DNA from: JAVEYA01 sp034003745
Lineage (GTDB): Bacteria; Bacillota; Peptococcia; DRI-13; PHAD01
Assembly: GCA_034003745.1 (NCBI GenBank)
Contig: JAVEYA010000017.1
Coordinates: 1 to 35,046, forward strand
DNA: 35,046 bases
Direction of reading: 5' to 3'
In this document: positions 27,435 to 35,046 of the stretch, piece after piece
Layout of the letters: each line of letters starts with the position of its first letter
Position numbering within the stretch: position 1 is the first letter of the stretch
Program-made: the position numbers and the translations under genes
Notes under the pieces: generated by a model
What the model saw: the letters and a program-made list of their open reading frames with translations, nothing else
What the model was told of the DNA's origin: nothing
Database searches by the model: none

Positions 27435-29837
27435 ATGGCAGATATCGAAATGAACAAGCCGTCACTGGAAGTTCATAAAAAAGGTAAAGCTGACGTTGCC
27501 AATTACCCACATGAAAATAATTTATATAAGCAAAAACCGTTTACGCAGATAACTGTTAGTAAGCCGAGAATAGACGGTGTCGCCAAAGCGACCGGCTCCG
27601 GCAAATACTGCGGAGACCTGAAAATGCCCAATATGGCGTTTGGTAAGCTTTTAGGCAGCCCCCACGCCCATGCCAGAATCAAGAGCATTGACACTTCTGA
27701 AGCGGAAAAAATCCCCGGTGTTTTGGCGGTTATTACCGCTAAAGACGTTCCGGACCTCAAATACGGGATTAGCCCGGCCCGCTGGGATGAAAACGTACTG
27801 TGCATCGAAAAAGCATTATTCGTCGGCGACAAAGTGGCCGCAGTCTGCTGCATTGATGAAGAGACTTGCTACAAAGCCTTAAAGGCCATCAAGGTTGACT
27901 ACGAAGTGCTGCCGGCCGTGCTTGATTACAGACATGCCGCTGATGAAGATATGCCGCAGATTCATGACGACTATCCCCGGAATATCAACGCGGAAATCCA
28001 CCACCTCTTCGGCGACCCGGACAAGGCTTTTGCCGAAGCGTATCATGTCAGCACCGATATCTTTGAAGGACAAAGAACCTATCAGTGCCCCATCGAGCCC
28101 CACTCCGCTATTGCCGACTGGAAAAACAATAAACTGACTGTTTGGTCTTCCACCCAGTCCGTTCACTACTTCCAGTACTACATTGCCCGTGAGTTCGGCC
28201 TGAGAATGGGTGACGTCCGCGTCATCAGACCTCTGGTTGGCGGCGGCTTCGGCGGTAAACTGGAGCCTACCGGTCTGGAATTCTGCGGCGCCGTTTTATC
28301 CAGGATGACCGGCCGCCCCGTCAGAATGTTCTATGACCGCGCGGAAATGTTCGCTCACAACCGTGGACGCCACCAGGGCCGTTATGAAATCTCCACCGCT
28401 ACCACGAAAGACGGGATCCTCCTCGGCGTAAGAGCCAACTTCCTTTTGGACGGCGGCGCTTATACTTCCTTGGGTATCGCTACCGCTTATTATTCCGGCG
28501 GTCTGCTCCCGTTGACCTATGATTTCAGAAACTATGAATTCAATATGATCAGAATGTATACCAACCTGCCCGCTTGCGGCGCGCAGCGCGGTCACGGCGC
28601 TCCCCAGCCCAAGTACGCTTTCGAAAGCCATTTGGATAACGTAGCCCGTGAACTGGGTATTGACCCCATCGAAATCCGTAAGCGCAACTGCAGACAACCT
28701 TGGACCAATACCTGCAACGGTATGGGCATCCAGACCTGCTATCTGATGGAAGCGCTGGATAAGATCGAAGAAATCACCGACTGGAAGAAGAAGAAAAAAG
28801 AAGGTCTGCCCAAAGGCCGCGGTATCGGTATGGCTACCGGTTCCTTCGTAACCGGCGCCGGCTACCCGATCTACAGAAACGACTATCCTTCTTCCTCGGC
28901 CATGATCAGAATCAACGAAGACGGTACTTTGGCCACACTGTATTGCAACACTGTTGATATCGGTCAGGGTTCCGACACCGTAACGTGCCAGATGGCTGCC
29001 GAAGCCATGGGCTACCGTTATGAAAACTTTGCTCTGGTTACCGGCGACACCGAAGTAGCTCCGTTGGAATTCGGCGCTTACTCCAGCCGTCAGACTGCCT
29101 ATGCGGGCTGGGCCTGCAAGCGGGCCGGCGAAGAGATCAAAGCCAAAATCTTAGAAACTGCAGGCTTTATGATGCACCTGCCGCCTGAGGATCTGGAGTG
29201 TATCGACGGCATCATCTTCTCCAAGTCCCGTCCGAAGGCTCCCACCCTTACCTTTGAAGAAGTAGCCAAGAAATACTTCATCATCAAAGGGCCCTTAGTT
29301 GGTACAGGCGTGTACACGGTTCCCAGACTGGGCGGCTACCATAAGGGCGCTCCGGTCGCCACTTCTCCCTGCTACAGCTTCTGTACCCAGGCCACTGAAG
29401 TCGAGATCGACGAAGAAACCGGTTTCATTGAAGTTCTTCATGCTTGGGACGTTCACGACGCCGGTACCATCATCAACCCGGCCCTGATGAAAGGCCAGGT
29501 CCACGGCGCGTTCGGTATGGGTATCTCTGAGACTATCTGGGAAGAAGTTGTCTTCAATAAAGACGGCAAGATCATGAACCCGGATGTCGGCGGCTACCGT
29601 ATCATCACCGCGCTGGATATGCCCAGATTCACCAACGACCTGATCCCCAGCACCGACGAGCCTGCTACGCCTTGGGGCTTGAAGGAAATCGGCGAAGGCT
29701 CCAATAACCCGACCATGGGCGCTGTCAGAAACGCTATCTATGACGCTGTCGGCGTGAATATCCCCACGTTGCCGTTGTCCTTTGAGAAAGTATGGCGTGC
29801 GATCCAGGAGAAGAAGGCTGCGGAAGCCAAGAAGTAA
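27435..29837 (+). CDS. Molybdenum hydroxylase molybdopterin-binding subunit
   Basis: This 800-residue xanthine-dehydrogenase-family large subunit starts its Mo domain near RIDGVAKATGSGKYCGD. It shows GGGFGGK (269-275), the cofactor contact CGAQRGHG (381-388), DIGQGSDTVTCQMAAEAMG, a GAYSSRQTAYAG segment, and the catalytic glutamate in KEIGEGSNNP (E754). The enzyme would hydroxylate or reductively dehydroxylate an aromatic, heteroaromatic or CoA-bound substrate. The adjoining CoA-transferase and benzoate-CoA-ligase-like gene make a 4-hydroxybenzoyl-CoA-reductase-like reaction attractive, but the FAD subunit lacks that enzyme's 4Fe-4S loop. AGGAGGG precedes the ATG. The codon choice suggests high expression. 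Confidence 0.92.
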   Translation: MADIEMNKPSLEVHKKGKADVANYPHENNLYKQKPFTQITVSKPRIDGVAKATGSGKYCGDLKMPNMAFGKLLGSPHAHARIKSIDTSEAEKIPGVLAVITAKDVPDLKYGISPARWDENVLCIEKALFVGDKVAAVCCIDEETCYKALKAIKVDYEVLPAVLDYRHAADEDMPQIHDDYPRNINAEIHHLFGDPDKAFAEAYHVSTDIFEGQRTYQCPIEPHSAIADWKNNKLTVWSSTQSVHYFQYYIAREFGLRMGDVRVIRPLVGGGFGGKLEPTGLEFCGAVLSRMTGRPVRMFYDRAEMFAHNRGRHQGRYEISTATTKDGILLGVRANFLLDGGAYTSLGIATAYYSGGLLPLTYDFRNYEFNMIRMYTNLPACGAQRGHGAPQPKYAFESHLDNVARELGIDPIEIRKRNCRQPWTNTCNGMGIQTCYLMEALDKIEEITDWKKKKKEGLPKGRGIGMATGSFVTGAGYPIYRNDYPSSSAMIRINEDGTLATLYCNTVDIGQGSDTVTCQMAAEAMGYRYENFALVTGDTEVAPLEFGAYSSRQTAYAGWACKRAGEEIKAKILETAGFMMHLPPEDLECIDGIIFSKSRPKAPTLTFEEVAKKYFIIKGPLVGTGVYTVPRLGGYHKGAPVATSPCYSFCTQATEVEIDEETGFIEVLHAWDVHDAGTIINPALMKGQVHGAFGMGISETIWEEVVFNKDGKIMNPDVGGYRIITALDMPRFTNDLIPSTDEPATPWGLKEIGEGSNNPTMGAVRNAIYDAVGVNIPTLPLSFEKVWRAIQEKKAAEAKK

Positions 29838-29864
29838 ATAACCTCTATTAGCAGTAGAACAATT

Positions 29865-29899
29865 GAGATAAGGAAGGCGAAAACTCGTCTTCCTATCTC
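29865..29899 (+). other. Stem-loop after the Mo subunit gene
   Basis: GAGATAAGGAAGGCGA pairs with TCGTCTTCCTATCTC (one bulged A) around AAAC. No T run follows, so it may be a weak terminator or mRNA-end stabiliser. Further on in the gap, TTATCA (29927) and TGATAA (29945) form an inverted repeat with a 12-base spacer. Confidence 0.6.
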
Positions 29900-29999
29900 A
29901 GTTTGGAAAAGAATTATTTATAATAGTTATCAATATCACAATACTGATAAGAAATTATTAATAATAAATTTTGTAATAAAAAACGAAGGGAGAATGAGT

Positions 30000-31568
30000 A
30001 TGTCAAAGGTGATTACTGCCCAACAGGCGGCGGAGAAGATCCAAGATCGCGCGACCGTAGCCTGGACCACAGCAGGTCTGTGCGGCTTTGCCGAAGAAAT
30101 TGCGGCAGCTGTCGAACAGCGTTTTCTGGAGACCGGGCGCCCGAAAGACCTGTTCTTAACGCACAGCTGCGGTTGCGGCGACCATAAGGACAGAGGCATG
30201 AACCATTTCGGAAATGAAGGCAGCGTCAGAAAAGTTGTAGCCGGTCATATCGGCGTAGCGCCTAAATTAGGTAAATTGATTAACGAGAACAAGGTGGAGT
30301 GCCACCTGCTTCCTCAGGGCGTACTGACCCATCTGTGGCGCCAGATTGCCGGCGGAAAACCCGGTGTCCTGACCAAGGTAGGCCTGGGTACTTTTGCCGA
30401 CCCGCGTTTGCAAGGCGGCAAAATCTCTCCGTGTACGAAAGATGAATTTGTTCAGGTCGTCGAGTTGAATGGTGAGGAATATTTGTATTATAAACCCTAC
30501 CCCATTGATGTGGCGATTATTCGCGGTACCACCGCGGATGAGAACGGCAATATGACCATGGATAACGAGTGCCTCTTCCTGGAAGCTCTTTCCTTGGCGA
30601 CAGCTGCCCATAACTCCGGCGGTATCGTTATTGCCCAGGTAGAATTCGTGGCGAAACCCTTTACCCTGCACCCGAAGAGAGTAAAGGTACCCGGCGTGCT
30701 GGTGGACTACGTGGTAAAAGCCAAGCCGGAAAATCATCTGCAAACCAAGGTCACTAAGTACAACCCCGGCCTGTGTGGTGAAGCAAGAGTCCCGCTTTCC
30801 GGCGTGCCTGTACTTCCTTTGGATGAAAGAAAGATTATTGCCAGAAGAGCGATTATGGAATTAAGCCCCAAAACTACTCTTAACCTCGGCATCGGCATGC
30901 CGGACGGCGTCTCCAGCGTAGCGGCGGAAGAAGGAGTAGCCGATATGCTGACGATGACCACTGAGTTAGGGAACTTTGGCGGCATGCCGGCCGGCGGACC
31001 GGATTTCCCGTCTTCTTATAACTCCGACTGCACGGTAGACCATCCCTATATGTTTGACTTCTATGACGGCGGCGGACTGGATGCCTGCGTACTGGGTCTG
31101 GCTCAGACCGATAAAGAAGGCAACCTGAACGTCAGCAAGTTCGGCCCCAGAGTAGTAGGACCGGGCGGATTCATCAACATCTCCTCCACCGCGAAGAAAG
31201 TCGTTTTCGTCGGCACGATGACCGCCAGCGGCGCTGAATACGCGGTAGAAGACGGTAAAATGAAGATTGTCAAAGAAGGCGCCATCAAGAAGTTTGTCAA
31301 CGAAGTTGACCACGTCACCTTCAGCGGCAAGTACGCTTCCTTAAGCGGCAGAGAAATACTCTATGTTACCGAGCGCGCTGTATTCAAACTTGAGGACGGC
31401 GGTTTGACCCTGATTGAAATCGCGCCCGGCATTGATCTGGAAAAAGATGTTCTGGGACAGATGGAATTCAAACCGAAAATTTCCCCGGACCTTAAAGAAA
31501 TGCCCAAGGAAATTTTCCAGCCTGCATGGGGCAAACTCAAAGCGATTTTTGAAGCTAAAATGAAGTAA
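30000..31568 (+). CDS. Family I acyl-CoA:carboxylate CoA-transferase (YdiF/propionate CoA-transferase type)
   Basis: This 522-residue fused alpha/beta CoA-transferase has N-terminal motif ITAQQAAEKIQDRATVAWTTAGLCGFAEE, a half-way linker, and the second domain with LGIGMPDGVSSVAAEEG. The catalytic glutamate is in MTTELGNFGGMPAGG (Glu322). It would form a glutamyl-CoA intermediate and move CoA from a short acyl-CoA onto the pathway acid. The ATG at 30000 is preferred over the one at 29994 because GAAGGGAG is correctly spaced only for the former. It sits between the Mo enzyme and two anion transporters, so activation of the imported acid is the likely job. Substrate not determined. Confidence 0.9.
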   Translation: MSKVITAQQAAEKIQDRATVAWTTAGLCGFAEEIAAAVEQRFLETGRPKDLFLTHSCGCGDHKDRGMNHFGNEGSVRKVVAGHIGVAPKLGKLINENKVECHLLPQGVLTHLWRQIAGGKPGVLTKVGLGTFADPRLQGGKISPCTKDEFVQVVELNGEEYLYYKPYPIDVAIIRGTTADENGNMTMDNECLFLEALSLATAAHNSGGIVIAQVEFVAKPFTLHPKRVKVPGVLVDYVVKAKPENHLQTKVTKYNPGLCGEARVPLSGVPVLPLDERKIIARRAIMELSPKTTLNLGIGMPDGVSSVAAEEGVADMLTMTTELGNFGGMPAGGPDFPSSYNSDCTVDHPYMFDFYDGGGLDACVLGLAQTDKEGNLNVSKFGPRVVGPGGFINISSTAKKVVFVGTMTASGAEYAVEDGKMKIVKEGAIKKFVNEVDHVTFSGKYASLSGREILYVTERAVFKLEDGGLTLIEIAPGIDLEKDVLGQMEFKPKISPDLKEMPKEIFQPAWGKLKAIFEAKMK

Positions 31569-31586
31569 GGAATTCGGACGGCATGC

Positions 31587-31610
31587 CCTGTTTGAAAGGG
31601 ATCAAACGGG
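31587..31610 (+). other. Stem-loop after the CoA-transferase gene
   Basis: CCTGTTTGA pairs with TCAAACGGG (nine pairs, one G-U) around a six-base loop, again without a T run. The remaining gap up to 31720 shows no gene; a TATAAA near 31650 could be part of a promoter. Confidence 0.5.
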
Positions 31611-31720
31611 TCACAAGGGGGTGGTTTATAAAAAATTGTGATACTCGTATAAAATCGAGTAAGATGTAGTGTTTGTCATCACAGAATGATCAAAACGAAA
31701 AATTGTGAGGAGGAAAATCA

Positions 31721-33175
31721 ATGAGTTTAGGTACTGAAAAGGCAGCTGCCGGAATGTCGGCTGCCAAGAAACGCGGGATTTGGTTTATTGCCTTATTAGT
31801 GATTTATTTTATCGTTTCCAGCCTCCCGGCGAACGGCACCACCAGCCCTGAGGGCGTCATTACCGGACTGACCCCGGTTGGCTTGAAGTCCATTGCCTTG
31901 ATGATTGTTGCCGTTATCTGCTGGATTACCGAAGTTATCCCGATTGCGATTGCTTCAATCCTGTTCCTGTTCCTGCAGCACGTAACCGGCATTATGGCGG
32001 CAGGCCCGGCAGTAGCGAACTTTGCTACCCCTACCTTTATCTTCGTACTGTCTTCTTTCTTCCTGGCCTTTGCGCTGTCTGAATCCGGTCTCTCCAAGCG
32101 TATTTCCTTGAAACTGACCGTATTATCCAAAGGCAGCCCGGTCAAAGCCGCCCTCTTACTGATGGCAGGTACTGCCATTATCTCCGCGTTTATTTCCGAC
32201 GTGCCTGCTTGCGCCGCGTTCTTCCCGATCGGTCTGGCTATGATCGAGAAAAACGGCTGCAAAATCGGCCAAAGCAATTTTGCTAAATTGGTTTTAATCG
32301 GTATTCCGTTTGCTTCACTGATCGGCGGCGTGGGCACTCCGGCCGGTTCTTCCCTGAACGTGCTGACCCTGTCTTTGCTGCAGTCTTCCGCCAACGTGGT
32401 GGTTTCCTTCCCGCAGTGGGCTTCTTTAGGTATTCCTATGGTTATTATCATTACTCCTCTGGCTTGGTTTGCTCTGACTAAAGTCTTCAAGCCCGAAATC
32501 GACACCTTGGTCGGCATTGAAGATATCAAGAAAGAGTATGAAGCCCTGGGTCCTTTCAACAAACAAGAAGCCAAATTCATCACCATCTTCGTTATTCTGC
32601 TCATTGTCTGGTTTACTGAAACCATCCACAAGGTTCCGTTGCCTGTTTCCGCTACGATCGGCGCGGCTGTTTTCTTCCTGCCCGGCATTGACCTCCTGAC
32701 CTGGGGCGGCACCAAGAACCGCATTGGTTGGGACGTTATCCTGCTGATCGGTGCAGCCAACTCTCTGGGTACTTCCTTATGGAAGACCGGCGCTGCCCCC
32801 TGGATTGCCGAGTCCGTATTAGGCGGCCTGACCAGCGCCTCCTCTCTGACGCTGATTCTGGCTATCGTTATCTTTACAGTTCTGATTCACCTGCTGGTTC
32901 CTGTGAACCCGGCTATCGTTTCCATCCTCGTACCCACCCTGTGCGCACTGGCGGTCGCCAGCGGCCTGAACCCCGCTGCACTGGCTGTCCCGATGGGCTT
33001 TACCGTATCGGCTGCGTTCCTCTTGCCGCTTGACCCGGTACCGCTCATTACGTATCAGGCAGGCTACTATTCCATGGGTGATTACTTTAAGGCCGGCGTT
33101 CCTGTAAGTATTATCTGGACTATTGTTGTTACTGCAGGATTGTTCATTCTCGGCGGCCCGATCGGGTTGTTCTAA
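31721..33175 (+). CDS. DASS (SLC13) family anion transporter, copy 1
   Basis: This 484-residue membrane protein of the divalent anion:Na+ symporter family has about eleven hydrophobic segments, VICWITEVIPIAIASILF near the start, IGGVGTPAGSSLNV mid-protein, and PLDPVPLITYQAGYYSMGDYFKAG near the end. The first re-entrant hairpin reads FISDVPACAAFFPIGLAM, where family members usually have SNT, and the second reads LVPVNPAIVSILVP. Altered Na+-site residues suggest a changed ion coupling or substrate. GAGGAGG precedes the ATG. Probably imports the cluster's carboxylate substrate. Confidence 0.9.
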   Translation: MSLGTEKAAAGMSAAKKRGIWFIALLVIYFIVSSLPANGTTSPEGVITGLTPVGLKSIALMIVAVICWITEVIPIAIASILFLFLQHVTGIMAAGPAVANFATPTFIFVLSSFFLAFALSESGLSKRISLKLTVLSKGSPVKAALLLMAGTAIISAFISDVPACAAFFPIGLAMIEKNGCKIGQSNFAKLVLIGIPFASLIGGVGTPAGSSLNVLTLSLLQSSANVVVSFPQWASLGIPMVIIITPLAWFALTKVFKPEIDTLVGIEDIKKEYEALGPFNKQEAKFITIFVILLIVWFTETIHKVPLPVSATIGAAVFFLPGIDLLTWGGTKNRIGWDVILLIGAANSLGTSLWKTGAAPWIAESVLGGLTSASSLTLILAIVIFTVLIHLLVPVNPAIVSILVPTLCALAVASGLNPAALAVPMGFTVSAAFLLPLDPVPLITYQAGYYSMGDYFKAGVPVSIIWTIVVTAGLFILGGPIGLF

Positions 33176-33186
33176 GATTCTGAAAT

Positions 33187-33233
33187 AAGGGGTAAAGGGG
33201 GACTGTTCAATAAGTCCCCCTTTACATCCCCTT
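33187..33233 (+). other. Strong stem-loop between the two DASS genes
   Basis: AAGGGG, TAAA and GGGGGACT pair in order with AGTCCCCC, TTTA and CCCCTT (three-base bulge) around GTTCAATA, about 18 pairs. It is followed by A residues rather than T, so it is not a normal terminator for the plus strand. Confidence 0.7.
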
Positions 33234-33315
33234 AAAAAACTGAATATGAAGGTATCTAATGGATAGAAAAAAGGCTTTATGGGGGAAATCTGTTAATTGA
33301 AAGAAGGCCTTAACG

Positions 33316-34695
33316 TTGAATAAAAAAACCTTGGGTCTCATTGCTACCGTCGTTGTGTTGGCAGGAGTACTATTGATGCCTGTTCCTGAAGGAATGACAC
33401 CGGCAGGGAGAAACTGTCTGGGTGTTCTTCTGGCAGCCTTGATTCTCTGGACCACTGAAGCGATCCCGGTAGCGGTTACAGCATTGGCCCTGATCATTTT
33501 GCAGCCAATCTACGGCATTGCTGAGCTGAATACCGCTGTTAAAGAGTTCAGCACCCACGTTATCTTTTTCGTTATCGCAACTTACGGCGTTTCGGTTGCC
33601 ATCATGAAAACGCCTTTGGCTTCCAGAATGGCGCGCTGGCTTCTTTTACGGTCAGGAAAGGATCCGGGCAAGGTAATCCTGGCTTTTGTCACCGGCACGG
33701 CCATCATCTCTTCTTTCGTTTCGAATGTACCCAGTACCGTACTGTTTATGGGTCTGGCCTTAAGTCTTTTAGAACCTCTGGGAGAAAAGCCCGGTGAAAG
33801 CCGTCTGGGCAGAGCCCTGATGATTGCCATTCCTTTCGGCGCAATGATTGGCGGTATCTCTACGCCGGCAGGCAGTTCCATTAATATCCTGGCTTTGTCT
33901 ATGCTGGAGAGATACGCAGGCATTACTATTACTTTTCTGGATTGGATGATTTTCGGCATTCCCATTGCCATTGTGATGGTTCCGATCTGCGCGTTTATGC
34001 TTAATAAAATTTTCAAACCGAATATGCTGGAAAAGGATGTTACCGAAATCCTGAAGCTGGAAGAACAGGGCAGCAAATTATCCATAGTTGAAAAGAAAGT
34101 GCTGATCATCATTTGCGCGATGCTGATCTTCTGGATTGCCAGCACCTGGGTTCCCGCCTTCAACGTAACCATCGTGGCTGTGATTGGTTTGATCGTCTTT
34201 TTCCTCCCTGGGATTGCAATTCTCAACTGGAAAGATTTTTCCAAAGAAGTCGGCTGGGATGCGATCCTGATGATTGGCGGCGTAACATCCATCGGCGCGG
34301 CCGTCGTTGCTACAGGCTTAAGCGGCTGGTTCGTCAACGCGGTGCTTGCCGGGTTGTCCGGAATCAATGTTTTCCTTTTAACGGGTATCGTCGGCATGAT
34401 TATCAATCTGCTGCATCTGGTGTTGCCGATAGGTCCGGCTTTGGTAGCCATGACGATTCAACCGTTGTCCGATTTTTCTGTTGCCAGTGGAATCAATCCG
34501 GCTATCTTCGGCATTATTACAGCCTTTATGGCGGGTTGTTGCATGTTGCTGCCGCTTGATGCGGTGCCTTTAATCACTTACAATAAGCAATATTATTCCA
34601 TGGGCGATATGTTCAAATCCGGATTGGCCATAAGTTTTGTCTGGGTTGTCATTGCGGCGGTTTGGGTGCCTTTGGCCGCCTCGTTTTTAGGATAA
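33316..34695 (+). CDS. DASS (SLC13) family anion transporter, copy 2
   Basis: This 459-residue paralogue of the preceding transporter has shared blocks ILWTTEAIPVAVTALALIIL, IGGISTPAGSSINILALSML and PLDAVPLITYNKQYYSMGDMFKSG. The first hairpin is FVSNVPSTVLFMGLA and the second VLPIGPALVAMTIQP. It lacks the 30-residue N-terminal extension of copy 1. The start is a TTG at 33316 with AAGAAGG eight bases upstream. Two adjacent, clearly diverged copies suggest import of two related acids, or substrate import and product export. Confidence 0.9.
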   Translation: MNKKTLGLIATVVVLAGVLLMPVPEGMTPAGRNCLGVLLAALILWTTEAIPVAVTALALIILQPIYGIAELNTAVKEFSTHVIFFVIATYGVSVAIMKTPLASRMARWLLLRSGKDPGKVILAFVTGTAIISSFVSNVPSTVLFMGLALSLLEPLGEKPGESRLGRALMIAIPFGAMIGGISTPAGSSINILALSMLERYAGITITFLDWMIFGIPIAIVMVPICAFMLNKIFKPNMLEKDVTEILKLEEQGSKLSIVEKKVLIIICAMLIFWIASTWVPAFNVTIVAVIGLIVFFLPGIAILNWKDFSKEVGWDAILMIGGVTSIGAAVVATGLSGWFVNAVLAGLSGINVFLLTGIVGMIINLLHLVLPIGPALVAMTIQPLSDFSVASGINPAIFGIITAFMAGCCMLLPLDAVPLITYNKQYYSMGDMFKSGLAISFVWVVIAAVWVPLAASFLG

Positions 34696-34732
34696 TTAAG
34701 ATGATTTTTGCTTGAATTAGGGGGTGACTTGG

Positions 34733-35046
34733 ATGGGCCTGTACAATGGTGATGATTATAATTTCGCGGATAAATTGATACGGGACAACATCGAAAAGGG
34801 TCGGGGCGATAAAACAGCGATACGTTACCGGAAAAAAGAGATAACGTATCAGCAATTAGGCGAGATGGTTGATCAAGCAGGCAACGGCCTTCTGGATCTG
34901 GGCGTTCAGATGGAAGAACGCGTGGCCCTTTTATTGTATGATTCGCCCGAGTTTATTGCATCATTTCTGGGGATAATCAAAATCGGCGCGGTAGCGGTTC
35001 CTTTAAACACACGTCAACAGAATGTCCATGATATATCCTACTTTTT
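34733..35046 (+). CDS. Benzoate-CoA-ligase-like AMP-forming acyl-CoA ligase, N-terminal part
   Basis: The first 104 codons are present; the gene leaves the window at the right edge. The sequence NFADKLIRDNIEKGRGDKTA, then ITYQQLGEMVDQAGNGLLDLGV, LLLYDSPEFIASFLGIIKIG and AVPLNT, is characteristic of the benzoate/4-hydroxybenzoate-CoA ligase group of the ANL superfamily. The enzyme would activate an aromatic acid with ATP and CoA in the cytoplasm. GGGGGTGA precedes the ATG. It follows the second transporter by 37 bases, so it is in the same operon. The catalytic motifs lie outside the window. Confidence 0.85.
   Translation, partial: MGLYNGDDYNFADKLIRDNIEKGRGDKTAIRYRKKEITYQQLGEMVDQAGNGLLDLGVQMEERVALLLYDSPEFIASFLGIIKIGAVAVPLNTRQQNVHDISYF

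Noticed and set aside
26006..29837. Firm assignment as hcrB, hcrC, hcrA (4-hydroxybenzoyl-CoA reductase)
   Set aside because: The FAD subunit lacks the cysteine-containing 4Fe-4S insertion that defines that enzyme, so gene symbols were left blank.
1..35046. Transposons, tRNA or rRNA genes, phage genes
   Set aside because: No transposase or integrase frames, terminal inverted repeats, tRNA-like cloverleafs or rRNA sequence were recognised.

Overview
The window looks like a chromosomal segment of an anaerobic, low-to-mid GC Firmicute, most likely a Clostridia or Peptococcaceae-type organism. The evidence is strong AGGAGG-type ribosome binding sites, frequent TTG/GTG starts, a DUF1540 protein, a class I c-di-GMP riboswitch of the clostridial kind, SipW/TasA-type secretion genes, and the selenium-dependent molybdenum hydroxylase accessory genes yqeB and yqeC. 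Species cannot be fixed from the sequence alone.

Layout. (1) 1-4.7 kb: a MacB/LolD-type ABC exporter on the minus strand (permease cut by the window edge), a tandem UspA protein with a BCCT osmolyte transporter behind it, and an orphan TadG-like surface protein with a glycine-rich repeat body. (2) 4.7-9.5 kb, minus strand: a small DUF1540 protein, an FMN-binding glutamate-synthase-like protein lacking the iron-sulfur cysteines, and an apparent operon of metallo-beta-lactamase-fold hydrolase, MoxR ATPase and CoxE-like VWA protein. (3) 9.7-12.7 kb, plus strand and divergent from that operon: xdhC, yqeC, yqeB and mocA, which mature and insert molybdenum cofactor into xanthine-dehydrogenase-family enzymes.

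(4) 12.7-24.1 kb: the most unusual part, a surface or biofilm-matrix locus. A promoter overlapped by a perfect 44-bp palindrome leads into a c-di-GMP-I riboswitch and an intrinsic terminator. Then follow two SipW-like signal peptidases and four exported proteins: two short TasA-like proteins, a proline-rich fusion protein whose reading frame is broken at a T9 tract, and a 2408-residue protein built from 24 Ig-like repeats. The repeats fall into a period-four pattern, meaning six copies of a four-domain block. All four exported proteins have an [A/S]-[K/R]-Y motif just after the hydrophobic leader. I read this as a c-di-GMP-controlled fibre and adhesin system with its own processing enzymes.

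(5) 24.1-35.0 kb: a LysR regulator and a ModE-like DNA-binding protein diverge from a catabolic cluster. That cluster encodes a three-subunit molybdenum hydroxylase (FAD, 2x[2Fe-2S] and Mo subunits), a family I CoA-transferase, two DASS-type anion transporters and the start of a benzoate-CoA-ligase-like enzyme. The parts suggest uptake, CoA activation and molybdenum-dependent reduction or hydroxylation of an aromatic or similar organic acid. The accessory genes of region 3 probably serve this enzyme. The window is enriched in molybdenum-enzyme functions on both sides of the matrix locus.
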